Of a stretch of 64,000 bases of DNA, positions 1 to 9,887 are shown piece by piece. The position numbers were made by a program, and so were the translations under genes. The first letter of the stretch is position 1, and each line of letters begins with the position of its first letter. The DNA is from Camellia lanceoleosa (taxonomy: Eukaryota > Streptophyta > Magnoliopsida > Ericales > Theaceae): contig CM045762.1 in assembly GCA_025200525.1 (NCBI GenBank), forward strand, positions 124,377,752 through 124,441,751, read 5' to 3'. The notes below the pieces were generated by a model. It was given only the letters and a program-made list of their open reading frames with translations, was not told the origin of the DNA and searched no databases.

Positions 1-663
1 AGGCTGCCCTCACATATGCTGGATCCCCATGTACTTCCATATTCCCACTTACTAAACTAACACCGAACTTGGTACATAATTCAACTCTCTCTCTCATTCC
101 TCCCTTCATAGCCTGCACCCACATCAAAAAAAATTGAGAAAAGCTTTGAGCAGTTCCAATCGAAGTGTCAAATTCTACATGATACAATAACAGTTTAATT
201 TTCACATAAAAAATGAAGTTTACCCAATATATGACAAACACTAAGTTGGCATTTGACATGAACTCAACAAGTCAAATTTGACATTCTCCAAGTTACTACC
301 AAATTAAAAATAATAGAATAATAAATTTGACATATTGGGTGGCAAGTTTCTTTGTCATATTGACATATGTCAAAAAACAAAAACAAATTAAAGAAGGGGA
401 TATAAGCAATTTAATAAGCTGCATCAAACAGGGTGAAATAAGCAGACCTTGCCAAGAAGGATTTCATTGGCATAAGGACCGTAGACGTCGGAGGTGTCGA
501 GGACGGTGATACCGTGACAGATGGCGTGGTGGATGAGTTTGATCATGTCGGCTTCGGGTTTGCCAGGACCGTAGTAGCCATTGGACATGCTCATGCACCC
601 CAGTCCCTGTGCTGACACCTCTAGACCTTGTGATCCCAGCTTCATCCTCCCCACTTTCCCCAT
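1..663 (-). CDS. Aldo-keto reductase, 5' part (exons 1-2; gene runs off the left edge)
   Basis: Seen: exon 1 is 663-448 (72 codons, ATG at 663, donor AAG|GT at 447-446). Intron 1 is 447-113. Exon 2 starts at 112 after a TGCAG acceptor and runs to base 1 in the same phase. Exon 1 encodes [20 protein letters not shown], then a GCM-S/G-MS turn, then LDTSDVYGP, which carries the catalytic Asp and Tyr of the AKR tetrad. Exon 2 begins [12 protein letters not shown] and reaches the GDPAYVRAA segment. Both exons align residue for residue with the complete paralogue at 57009-62708. Known for the family: NADPH-dependent cytosolic (alpha/beta)8-barrel reductases of carbonyl substrates, often annotated auxin-induced protein PCNT115-like or perakine reductase-like. 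Inference: intact as far as visible. The Lys and His of the tetrad and the remaining exons cannot be fully judged, and the substrate is unknown. Confidence 0.93.
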
Positions 664-760
664 TTCCTTTTCTCTCTCTCTCTCTCTCTAGATATTGTGA
701 AAGAGCAGTAGTAGTGGCACGGAGATGGTGTGATGATGAGAAATGAACTTATATAGAGAA
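664..760 (-). promoter_or_regulatory. Core promoter and 5' UTR of the left AKR gene
   Basis: Read on the minus strand, a TATA box CTATATAAG lies at 756-748, about 85-90 bases upstream of the ATG at 663. That places the transcription start near 720. The 5' UTR contains a pyrimidine/purine microsatellite (CT run at about 671-690 on the plus strand) directly before the start codon, a common arrangement in plant leaders. The start itself is inferred from TATA spacing only. Confidence 0.6.
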
Positions 761-1064
761 TGAGGAAGGAAGATATGATGAAATCATGGATGATGAGTGC
801 TGGAAAAACTAGTATGACTGCTAACGTCAGCGCCTACGTACACTTTCCGGGCTAGGCTATGGTCCGGATCCAATTGCTATTACTTGGCCCATCTTTCTCT
901 AATTGCAGCACCCTTCTAATTAAGGATGAAAATTTTGAACACGATACCTAGGGTTTTTGAGAAGATGACTAAAAATTAATTTTTTAATTTTTTAAAAAAA
1001 TGTGTAAAAAATATGAGAGGTAATATGATTAAAAATGGGTTAAAAGTTGACTTTTGATTTTTAA
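761..1064. other. 5' flank of the left AKR gene, partly shared with the right AKR flank
   Basis: No gene is visible. Positions 821-872, read on the minus strand, contain a GGATCCGGACCATAGCC block followed by CCCGGAAA and GTAGGCGCTG. The same block occurs on the plus strand at 53944-53996 in front of the right AKR gene. This supports common descent of the two gene flanks in inverted orientation. The rest (about 880-1064) is AT-rich without recognised content. Confidence 0.7.
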
Positions 1065-1619
1065 CCCTCTGTAGACACCCCATTTTGACCGACCCTAAGA
1101 CTTGGGTACTTTATTTTGACCACCCTCACCAGAAAAATCAAATTGAAATTTTAATCCCAAAACTCACCCATTTTGATCAAATTAAAATATTTTTATTTGA
1201 ATTTATAATTTTGTATACTTTTATATAATTTTGTGTGTTTGTACAAATTTTTAGATGTGTTTATATAAATTGGCATGTGATATTTTATAAATACAAAAAT
1301 GATAAAAACAAAAAATAGAAAAATAGAAAATGAAAAAAAAAAAGGGAGAGATATGATCAGAATGTTTGTGTGGTGGGTGAGATGATGATAACATGAAAAA
1401 ATGAAGAAGAGAAATGGGGTGGTGGCTTTACAGAAAGAAAGAAAGAAATGGTGGTGGTGGGATCATGAATTGTGCTGGAGAATATCGTTTTCAAAAAGAT
1501 AAGGAGAGCAGGTGAAGAAAATGGGAAAAGGGAGGAGCAGGTGAAGAATAAAAAAGAGGGGGAGATTCTTTGTCTGAGAAGAAAAAGACACACGGGACAG
1601 AAAGATGGAGACACCCAAT

Positions 1620-2340
1620 TCACTCTCCTCTCTCTCTCTTTAAAACCCATCACATACACAAAGACATCTCTCTCTCTTCTCTCTCTAACACTCGTCACGC
1701 ACCCAGCATACCACCTGGGACAACACACACTCACGGCACACACACACCCACCTCTCTCTCACACACCCATGCATAACACACACACACGATTCACACAGCA
1801 CAAATGGAGAGGGACACGGTTTTGAGGGAAGGAGACACAAGGCACACGGGTTAGAGGACTCACACAGAGACATGCACACACATGCGGGGAGAGAGACACA
1901 CAGCACAGGCAGATTGACACACCATACACATGCACTGACCTTTCTCTCTCTCTCCCTCTCTCTCTCGGCTTGGAGAGGAGGATGAGAAAACACACACATG
2001 GCAGACTGAAAATAGGGGGGAGACACACCTCTCTCTCACTTACATGTATGAGAGACCTACCAACACACACCACCTCAACCAAGCTCACACACACTACACA
2101 CCATGCACACACACAACCATGAACACACACGGCAGACCCACACACAGGCATAAACTCTCTCTCTCTCTAGCTAGTTTTGATCGGGGTTAGCAGAAGCATC
2201 ATAGATTGATCCACACACAACCCACACACATGCATCCATGTTTCACTCACTCCATGCATAGCATATACACACACTGATACACTGAGGAGAGACCACACTC
2301 TGCAACCCACTTCAAGCTCTCTCTCTCTCTCTCTGTAAAT
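1620..2340. repeat. CA/CT microsatellite-rich tract inside the LTR-like element
   Basis: Alternating short runs of (CA)n and (CT)n with many CACACA and TCTCTC blocks. Open frames across it are low-complexity on both strands and are not genes. The tract ends directly against the captured transporter fragment (CT run at about 2318-2334). Confidence 0.85.
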
Positions 2341-2997
2341 GTCTTCTGGAGTTGCCAATTTATTGCACGTGCATCAAATGTGTCTCTGAACCAGTGGCAC
2401 CAGATGGGAGGAGTAGCTGTCAGTGAAGACATTTTAATAGATAAATCTATTCACAAATTTATCAATTCTAGATCATCTGTCTTGAAGAGGTACATTGCTG
2501 ATATTGGAAAAGCATGGCCAGTCCTGATTGTTTGTGGAGGAATCATACCGCTTTTCTTTTCTGTGATCTGGCTGTTGATGATCCGTCATTTTGTTTCTGG
2601 GATGACTTGGATAACAGTTTTATTCTTTAATGCTCTTGTAATATTGGTCACTATGTTCTACTACTTAAAAGCTGGATGGATTGGAAATGATGCTGTCTCC
2701 CCGATCATTGGTGAACATGATCCTTACTATCATCTATCGGGGAGGGAGAAAAATCATCTCCAAGCTGTGGCAGCCCTTATGATCATTTTAATGGTTATCA
2801 GTGTCCTCTCTTCAATTGCCATTGTCCGGCACATCCTTATGGCAACATCTGTGTTGAAGCTATCACAGCCCATACACACAGACCACAGAGTGCCGTGGGA
2901 AGATCTCCTTGATGTGAGAAAAGAACATACAAACAAAGGAGCATGGACCAAAGAAGAAGAGTGGAGAAAAGGAGCGGACTGTGGACTGTGTCAGTGA
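2332..2997 (+). pseudogene. Captured fragment of a choline-transporter-like (CTL/SLC44) gene
   Basis: Seen: an intron-less open frame reading ...CQFIARASNVSLNQW, then GGVAVSEDILIDKSIHKFIN, RYIADIGKAWPVLIVCGGI and LKAGWIGNDAVSPIIG, ending at MATSVLK (about 2862). It contains three strongly hydrophobic segments. I recognise this as the central region of plant choline transporter-like protein 1, which acts in phospholipid and vesicle trafficking. A full CTL protein is about 700 residues; only about 175 are here. After MATSVLK the frame continues through about 45 residues unlike the family to a stop at 2995-2997. Upstream it runs into a CT repeat with no family start codon. Inference: one or more exons picked up by the surrounding LTR-like element, probably through RNA since adjacent family segments are continuous. 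Not expected to be functional as a transporter. Confidence 0.8.
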
Positions 2998-4144
2998 TGA
3001 AGTTCTTTGTCTTCTTTTTCTTTTGAGTGTTTGTGAGATTTTATTTTATTTTATTATTATTCTCTCCTCTCTCTCATTCGGATCTGTAATAATTCAAGTA
3101 TTGTAATAATTCCCCTACCCCGCTTCGTTCTATCCCATTCTTTTATTGCTTTCCCTAACTGTATGTATGTATATATCTGGCATGCCATGCATATCCATGC
3201 TTTACATTTATATCTCATGCATTAAGATTCGGCTACATTTCCATGTGTGGATTTAACCAATTCTTCTGTGATTCTATGCGTTACCTCATGTTGTTGAGAT
3301 GATTCACATGTCATATTTTAGAAGCCGAATCTTTAGTGCATCTCATGAGTGAATTGCATTAGGATTCTGTATATAAGATCATGCATATTTTACTAACTTT
3401 GTTTTGTAGTTGTTCGAGGGACATCGGTCAATCTGTAAGTTTTTATGCTTTAGCATCCCATTTGTGTGTGTTTTTCTTACTATGTTTAGCTTCCTACCAT
3501 GAGGCTAATTGCTTAATTGATATAACTGTATGAATGCCTGTGGATGAAGGCTTGTTGTTTAAATTGGAATGATTCAAAGATTGTATGTTTTAAGCCCAGT
3601 TTGTAGTGGCAAATTCACAAACTTTAAGCCCACTTTGTCAAGTGGCAAATTCAAACCCTTTTCGAAAAACAAACATGAAGTTGAATTGTTCCAATTTGAG
3701 CAAACTAATCTATACTTGTATGCTTCACATAGTAAATTTTAGGATTTACTAAAATAAACAGAACATAAACATATAAAGAAAATAAAAGTCATATCATGGT
3801 TTAGTAGATGCCGATCTTTTGATCGGGTGAGCAGGGGTGCTCATTATTGACCTTCCCCTCTCATACCTAAGGTTCCGAGCCAAGCATCCTTGGTTACGAC
3901 GAACAGTGGCCTTGGCACCGAGTCATAGGTTTCCTAATTTCCCAAAATATTAGGTGGCGACTCTGAGTTGTGATGACGCAGTCTATTTTTGACAAAATTG
4001 CATTAAAATGGATTTTCAATAAAAGTTGCCAATCTGGACTCTCATCTACGTTTCACATTGCACTCGTGAAACTTGAGATCAAAGAGATCTCGGGAGTCCG
4101 AACTGTTTAACGCGCGTGGGTACCCCCGAGCATGTTACACCCTC

Positions 4145-4800
4145 TTCCCAAATGGGGCCCTAATATGACTTGAATTGTATATGAAATTAATAGGTCGAAG
4201 TTGATAATTTTTTGACACAAATACGTATATGATACGACTCGATAATACCAGGGGTAGAACTGTGTATGTCAAACTTACACAAATACGAAATTGATACAAA
4301 TAATTCATTTAATGAATAATTAGATACACATTTTAATGTTATTTTCACTAATAGATGACATGACATTTGTTTAATCTCTTATGTATTTCCATTTAACTTA
4401 TTAAAAAATACATAAAATAGCATTTTAAGGATAATATATGTTTTCTTTTTTGTTTTTAATTGAAGATAATGAATTTTCGGTCTATTATTTGAGTTAATAT
4501 AGTAAAAAATATAATAATAAGATATAATTGTGAAACTCCGTATTTTTATATAATAAGAATAATAAATATTTTTTAATTTTTTTAAATAATTATTCACAAT
4601 ATTTTGAATTTAATAGTCTGGATATATATTTTTATACTAAAAATTTATTCAAAATAAAATAAAATAAAATATTTTTGACTTTATATTATTACTCAATGTT
4701 ATTTATGAACCTTATGATATTTTTATTATATTTTTTTCTATATTTTTTTGTAATCAAATTACACGGGAATATAATATTTTATGTACTAAAACCCAATCAA
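4145..4800. other. AT-rich stretch without recognised features
   Basis: Very AT-rich sequence with homopolymer runs and short AT frames only. I see no gene, terminal repeat or RNA gene here. Confidence 0.6.
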
Positions 4801-5330
4801 AAACCATGGGTTTGCTCCCCACGTTTTCTCGCTTCCCACCTTCCACGTGCAATCATTTTCTGTATCAAAAGAAAACGTGGTGGACATGCAGTACCACGTG
4901 TTCCATTTTCTTTTATCCCATTCTTTTAATTTCTTTTCATTTTCTTTTACTCTTTCATTTTTTCCATAAATTGAGCCTAACTTTTCCTCACATTTCTGCA
5001 TCTTTTGCTTCTCATCCAGTTTCATCTCTCTCTCTCTCTCTGTCTCTCTCTCTCTCTCTGTGTCTGTTTCATCTCTCTCTCTCTTTCTCGATTCTCTCTC
5101 TTTCTCTCCACCACTCATTCTCAAAACTCTCTTTCTCCTTCTTTATCTCTGTTCTTCCTCCTCCTGTTGACCTCCAGAGTCACGGTCTTAACCCATACTA
5201 TCACCACCCGAACCACCAGCCTGCGAACTTCTCCACCATCGTCACACTGTCAAACCGCCACCACCACCATCACCTAATTGCATTATCATCTAGAACCTCC
5301 ATTCACAATGTGTTGTAGGTGAAGAAAGAG
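4800..5330 (+). other. Possible promoter/leader-like block: ACGT motifs followed by a CT-rich tract
   Basis: Within 4815-4900 there are two perfect G-box cores CACGTG (4845-4850, 4893-4898) plus two further ACGT-containing motifs. These are followed by a pyrimidine tract with (TC)n runs at 5027-5105. Such an arrangement resembles a plant promoter plus 5' leader, but no convincing coding exon follows. The open frames here are low-complexity (Ser/Leu from CT repeats). It may be the leader of a decayed element. Confidence 0.3.
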
Positions 5331-7251
5331 AAGAAGAAGGAAGATGGAGGAGAAAGAAACAAAGTTGGAAAAGTTTATTTTGAATTTTAAAAGTTGGTTT
5401 TCGGCTTACTTTCGGCATGCCAAAACCATCTATTCCGGAAAAGAAGTAAGAAAAATAGGTCATGTAAAATGAAGTACGAAGTAAGTTGAAAAGATTGACG
5501 AAAGAATGAAGTAAAACCGTTAAGAATTAAGAAAGTTATGGAGTCCGAAAGATGGTTTGAAGAAAAATCCGAGATGAAAGGAAAAAATCTTATTTTTCAT
5601 CAAATTTTAGAGATCCGACGGCATGCAAAAGAGATAGAACGTACCATGTGAGGAGTGAAACAAAAACTAGGCCGTGAGGTAAAAACAATGACATAAAGAT
5701 AAGGTAAAATGGAGTTATGATGAAGAAAATACAAGTATTTGAACCGGTGGCATTGAAACTAAATTTCTGGGTGTTTCTGTTCAGGCATACTGTGGTTGTT
5801 GGGAGAAGATGAACAAAATATTATCCAGCGTTTCTCGGCTCATGGTTATACGGTGCATCCTAGTACATTTGGGTTAATTGAGTGGTTCTATGACTTCGGG
5901 GATGACCACCTTAGGTTTTTCGACGTGTAGAATCCATTTTTGGGGTTAAATCTTGCAAATTCTAAGTCTAAGATGATGATCGACAATTGAAAGTTCTAAG
6001 AGAACCAAATGGAAGATCAATTGTGAAATCGTGTCCGATTGATGTGAAATTTCAACAAGAAAATCATGGAGCCAGGACGGTCATATCTTACGATCAGAAT
6101 CATAAATCAAATTCGGACGATAAATCGTTAGCAACGTAACATAGTAAGAAAACTCTCTCAACCCTCTCATTCTTTTTAATTGTTAAATTTTCATATTTCT
6201 GTTCATATAGCTGAAAATTGAGATAAAATCTTGTTTATAGTTGTATGTAAATTTGTTATTTGTATATTAAATATTTGAAAGTTATTTTTATTAGTAGCCT
6301 TAAAACCATGGTATAATTTTCAAATTAGACTTGCATATGTAGTTTGTGCCATTAAAAAAATGATTGAAGATTTGATTTGATTTGATTTGATTATATGATT
6401 GCTTAATCTGCCAAAAACTCGTACAAATTTTTAAACACTTTTATGCTCAAAATTTTGTGATGATTTCTTCTAGAAAGTTGTTAAGAATGATATCTAGTTC
6501 ATCTAAGAATTTTTGAAACAATTATTCTAGTTTTGTACGAATTTATACGAAATTTTAATTAAATCTGAAACTATAGACAGATTTTACTGCATATTTGAAA
6601 TATTATTAAAAATCTTATATTAAACCAAATCTGGTATTTTCTAAATAAAAAATGAAATTTGGAAAGTCTAGTTTCATAATAAATTTTTAGATTGTGGAAT
6701 TGATTTATAAAGTTAAGTGTGGAATTACTTTAAGATATTGTGACGAATCTGTGCCATGAAATTTCTTGAAATTTTACAGAATTATTTATAACCTATTTTT
6801 GGGAAATTCTTTCTGAAAAATGACCATAACATGTTTTTTGAGTATCTCATTTAATTACATGAATTTTTGAATTGTATAAATAATTTATTTATAATTTTAA
6901 CTACAAAACATTATATTCTAAAAATTTTGGGCAGAATGATAAAGAATCAAGATTGCTACTTCAATTGTTTATCAGGATTGAAAATAAGTATTATGCTAGT
7001 CTATTTAATTGAATCTTGTAAATTCATAGTCCCTGCATGTGTGTGTTGAGATTTATTTTAGTATTTAAAATTATTATTTCACACTATGGCTTGATTAAAT
7101 TGTTCACAATAATTTATAAACATTGATGGATTGTTGTAGAACGTATGTGTTGATATTTTCTGTTAAAAATTATATTGAAATGGTATAATATCAATTATGA
7201 TCTAATTTGTAATTAGTACAAAAATTAATTAAAATGATCAACGAAGTGCAA
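5331..7251. other. Non-coding stretch, possibly part of an old LTR or leader
   Basis: No open frame with recognisable protein similarity. The composition is moderately GC at 5400-6150, then strongly AT. The texture (short GC-containing phrases without coding potential, repeated TTTGAT at about 6372-6391) suggests decayed retroelement non-coding DNA, but I could not find borders or a target duplication. Confidence 0.35.
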
Positions 7252-7377
7252 GAAATTAACGGTTGACGGTTAATACCAGTTGTTCAAGGTGAGTCTTGAT
7301 TTTAAAGAGTATATGAAATTAAGGGTTGACGGTTAATACCAGTTGTTCAGGATGAGCCCTGGTTTTGAGAATTCTCA
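7252..7377. repeat. 63-bp tandem duplication
   Basis: The unit GAAATTAACGGTTGACGGTT... with TAATACCAGTTGTTCA starts at 7252 and again at 7315 (shift 63). The two copies differ by a few substitutions. They lie in non-coding sequence that continues to about 7950, where CCTGACA...TGTCAGG at 7821-7839 could form a small hairpin. Confidence 0.85.
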
Positions 7378-8193
7378 CGTAAATTGTGTTGCGAAGCCCT
7401 AAAATGGCACGAGACTTATTTGAACCAAAAGATGGATGTACATGGGGCACATAGGGAGGTTACGTACCCTGGCAGACTGTTTCCTTGGGGCAGACCACGA
7501 ATACCATTACTTGGGTATATAACTCTGGACGTGGGCATCCCTGATAGTTACGGTTGGTAACACTTGAATATTTGACTAAGGGGGGTTTCAAATTAACTGT
7601 TGCCCTGCTTATTGGTTGATAAGTTAAATCTCTTTGGTGAGATTTCGAGCGTTACCTAATTTATTAAAATTATTGAAATTATTTTAATTATTGTAATTTA
7701 TGTTTACAATTATATTGTTATCTCATGTTTATAATCTTATTATTTTTCTCTTAAAAAGAATGGTAGGTTTGTTGTGTTTTCTTACTGTGTTGCGAAACTC
7801 ATGGCATGTGTTTTGTTGCCCTGACATTTTATGTCAGGTTTTGGCGAGAAAATAATTGAAGCTGAAATGAAGTTAACGCTTACGTAGAACCTCGGCTTAC
7901 TTGAAACCATGACTAGAGTCAAATAACTTTTATTATCATATGTATTCACTATTAGGGACTTTGTAATTTGATGTTGTATTTGGATAATTTTAAGTTTTTA
8001 TTTAATGTTATTTGAACCTTTGGTTATGTATGAGAGTTGGAATGCCCTATTAAGATGTCAGCTTTTTGATTTATTAAGTCATTTTGTTTATTTAATTTCC
8101 CTTGATGTTCCAAAAATTTGGGGAGTCACAATAACTTTTGTAAATACAGAAAATGAAATTGAGTTGAAATCAAATATTCTTATGAATAATTTT
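7378..8193. other. Non-coding stretch
   Basis: Contains the CCTGACA/TGTCAGG short inverted repeat (7821-7839) and a GTTGCGAAACTCATGG phrase reminiscent of plant gypsy LTR or leader sequence. No gene is seen. Confidence 0.35.
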
Positions 8194-8452
8194 AGGGAAA
8201 TTGTAATATACACCATTTTAAAAAGGGTGTATCATGCCCCTAATTATGTTATTTTCTTCTTTAGTTATGATTAATTTTCTTCTTTAATTATGACATTATT
8301 TTAGTTATGACATATGAGTTCTTTAGTTATGCCTCATGTTGTGTTTAGTTATGACCTTTTTTCTTTTAGTTATGACTCAAAAAATTGAAATTATGTCATT
8401 TTTATTTTTTTTAAGTTATAAGATGCATATTGTGCATAGTGTTTCCCATAAT
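8194..8452. repeat. TTATGAC-rich dispersed repeat, copy 1
   Basis: Begins with GTGTATCAT-type ends and contains the heptamer TTATGAC (or TTATGAT) about eight times at irregular 20-40 bp spacing. Related copies: 21172-21470, 21476-21745 and, inverted, 58776-59005. The ends carry ACACC/GGTGTAT phrases in opposite orientation, as in a MITE. No target duplication could be fixed. Confidence 0.6.
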
Positions 8453-9059
8453 TTTAATTAATAAAGATTAGTTTTATTAAATTTAACTTGTAATTTTTTT
8501 TTCAAACATTTGATATTTTTAGGTAGTAATGAAATTTTTTGATATGATATGATATGAATCAAAAATGGACTGAAAATGACAAGATATGATTACACAAAAT
8601 ATTGAACAAGCTAAACTAGTATTGAGATGTACGAATTCAAAATGACACAACACGACACCCATTCCTTAATACACCCACCAAAAATTGTCCAATTCTTTTG
8701 AATTGAGATTTTGAAATTAATTGTAAATTAAATATTATATTAATTCACCATGTATATTTATATTTTATATTAGATGATCCTTGTTTTACAAAATTAAAGT
8801 ATTTTTTAAAAGAAAATGTAGATTAGTCAATGTCCTGGTTGTGCTTTTAAAATTATTTGAAACAAGTATGTTAAGTGGACTGATAGATATGGGCCCTTGG
8901 CTCATAAATTCAATTAGTGATCTTGTAGTCACATCTTAAAGTGTAGTGAGAGAAATGTTAGGAATTTGAGTTGATGGAGCAGTGACAACCCCTTTAGTTA
9001 ATATAACTTTACTAACAAACTAACATGTTACAATCTTTTTCTTTTTTTTTTTAATTAAA
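8453..9059. other. AT-rich stretch without recognised features
   Basis: No coding sequence, terminal repeats or RNA genes that I can support. Confidence 0.5.
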
Positions 9060-9887
9060 AAAATATCAAATTAAGTTTGTAAGGTCCATACCAGATGGAG
9101 AGGTATTGGATTCATTCCCATGTGCGATATCTGGGGGTTCAGTCACAAAATAAGAAGGCCCAGTGGAAACAGAACTGCATATGGATAAACCGTGGCCTGG
9201 GCTAATAGACTCTTTTTTTTTATTCAGGCTTAGAGGAGTGAGAGATGGGTTGTTCAGCCTTCTTTAAAGGAGGTGTCTCTGATCCACAGAAACTAAATGG
9301 TCACTAGCCGTGTCAATGGTCACTGTTGAGCCAGGAGCTAGAAATTGTGTGCACTACTCTGTACGGGAGTAAGTGGTGACCAGGGTAGTGCTAGTATTCT
9401 CTCCTGGGTCATGCGTGACAGCTTCACGTGTGGCCACACGCGCCGTCGCTACCGTGGTTTGGGTCAACTGTTCAGAGGCATTCCTTTGACGATGATTGGG
9501 GGGGATTAAGCTTGGGATTCAGACTCCTCAGACTGGCCGACGGTATTTTCTTGGCCAGCCACCTAAACTCTTGGCCATCCCCGATCGCAGTTCTGGGCCA
9601 TAACCTGAATCTTTCCCTTGCTTCTTGTATACAAACTTGCACACATTCTTAATCGTGATCATAACAAAACTCAGAGAGTTTCTCATATTTGAAGTAGATC
9701 CAAGTATCATTGCCGTCCTGATTCCTTTTTAGCCATTGGCCTTTAGGTAGAGGTTCATTGGTGTTGATCTCCACCCGAATTATGAGAAAGCTACGATAGA
9801 GCAAGAGTCCTTCCTTTTGAGCTTCCACCATTATCAATCTTCCAATATGGTTCACCACTCTTTTTAGTCATATTGTGAAAAGGTAAG
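9060..9887 (-). pseudogene. LINE ORF1-like (zinc-knuckle) relic
   Basis: Seen on the minus strand: a frame at 9858-9649 with VNHIGRLIMVEAQKE, RVEINTNEPLPKGQWLKR and IYFKYEKLSEFCYD. After a frameshift, CKFVYKKQGKDSGYGPELRS follows at about 9640-9580. This is the pattern of plant LINE ORF1 proteins: a DUF4283-type RNA-binding region, then a zf-CCHC_4 knuckle (F-YE-LP-FC--CG-IGH), then a YGPELR tail. The second half of the knuckle is garbled by the frameshift. Weaker in-frame traces continue to about 9060. Upstream the relic stops at the LTR-like boundary near 9888. No reverse transcriptase is present. The extent towards 9060 is uncertain. Confidence 0.6.

Larger units (their letters stand above)
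1070..4139. mobile_element. LTR-like element (probable solo LTR, 3070 bp) with captured host sequence
   Basis: Seen: the segment begins TGTAGACACCCCATTTTGAC and ends GAGCATGTTACA, so it has TG...CA termini with matching TGTA/TACA ends. It is flanked by a perfect 5-bp direct repeat CCCTC (1065-1069 and 4140-4144), the hallmark of LTR-retrotransposon integration. No second LTR, PBS or pol sequence is seen inside, so a solo LTR left by unequal recombination is the simplest reading; a non-autonomous element is possible. The interior holds CA/CT microsatellites (1620-2340), a choline-transporter gene fragment (about 2332-2862), and a 3' part (3830-4130) with a GGTGGCGACTC motif seen in some plant gypsy LTR and leader sequences. 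Three kb is long but within the range of Ogre- or Tekay-type LTRs. The family is not assigned. Confidence 0.75.

Noticed and set aside
1357..2151. Open frames rich in Ser, Leu, Val, Cys and His across 1357-2151
   Set aside because: Produced by CA/CT microsatellites on both strands; no domain and overlapping frames on both strands.
2380..2997. A functional choline transporter gene
   Set aside because: Only about a quarter of the protein is present, there is no family start codon or C-terminus, and it lies within a TSD-flanked LTR-like element.
4806..5318. 170-residue Ser/Leu/Phe-rich frame
   Set aside because: Driven by a CT microsatellite; no recognisable domain.
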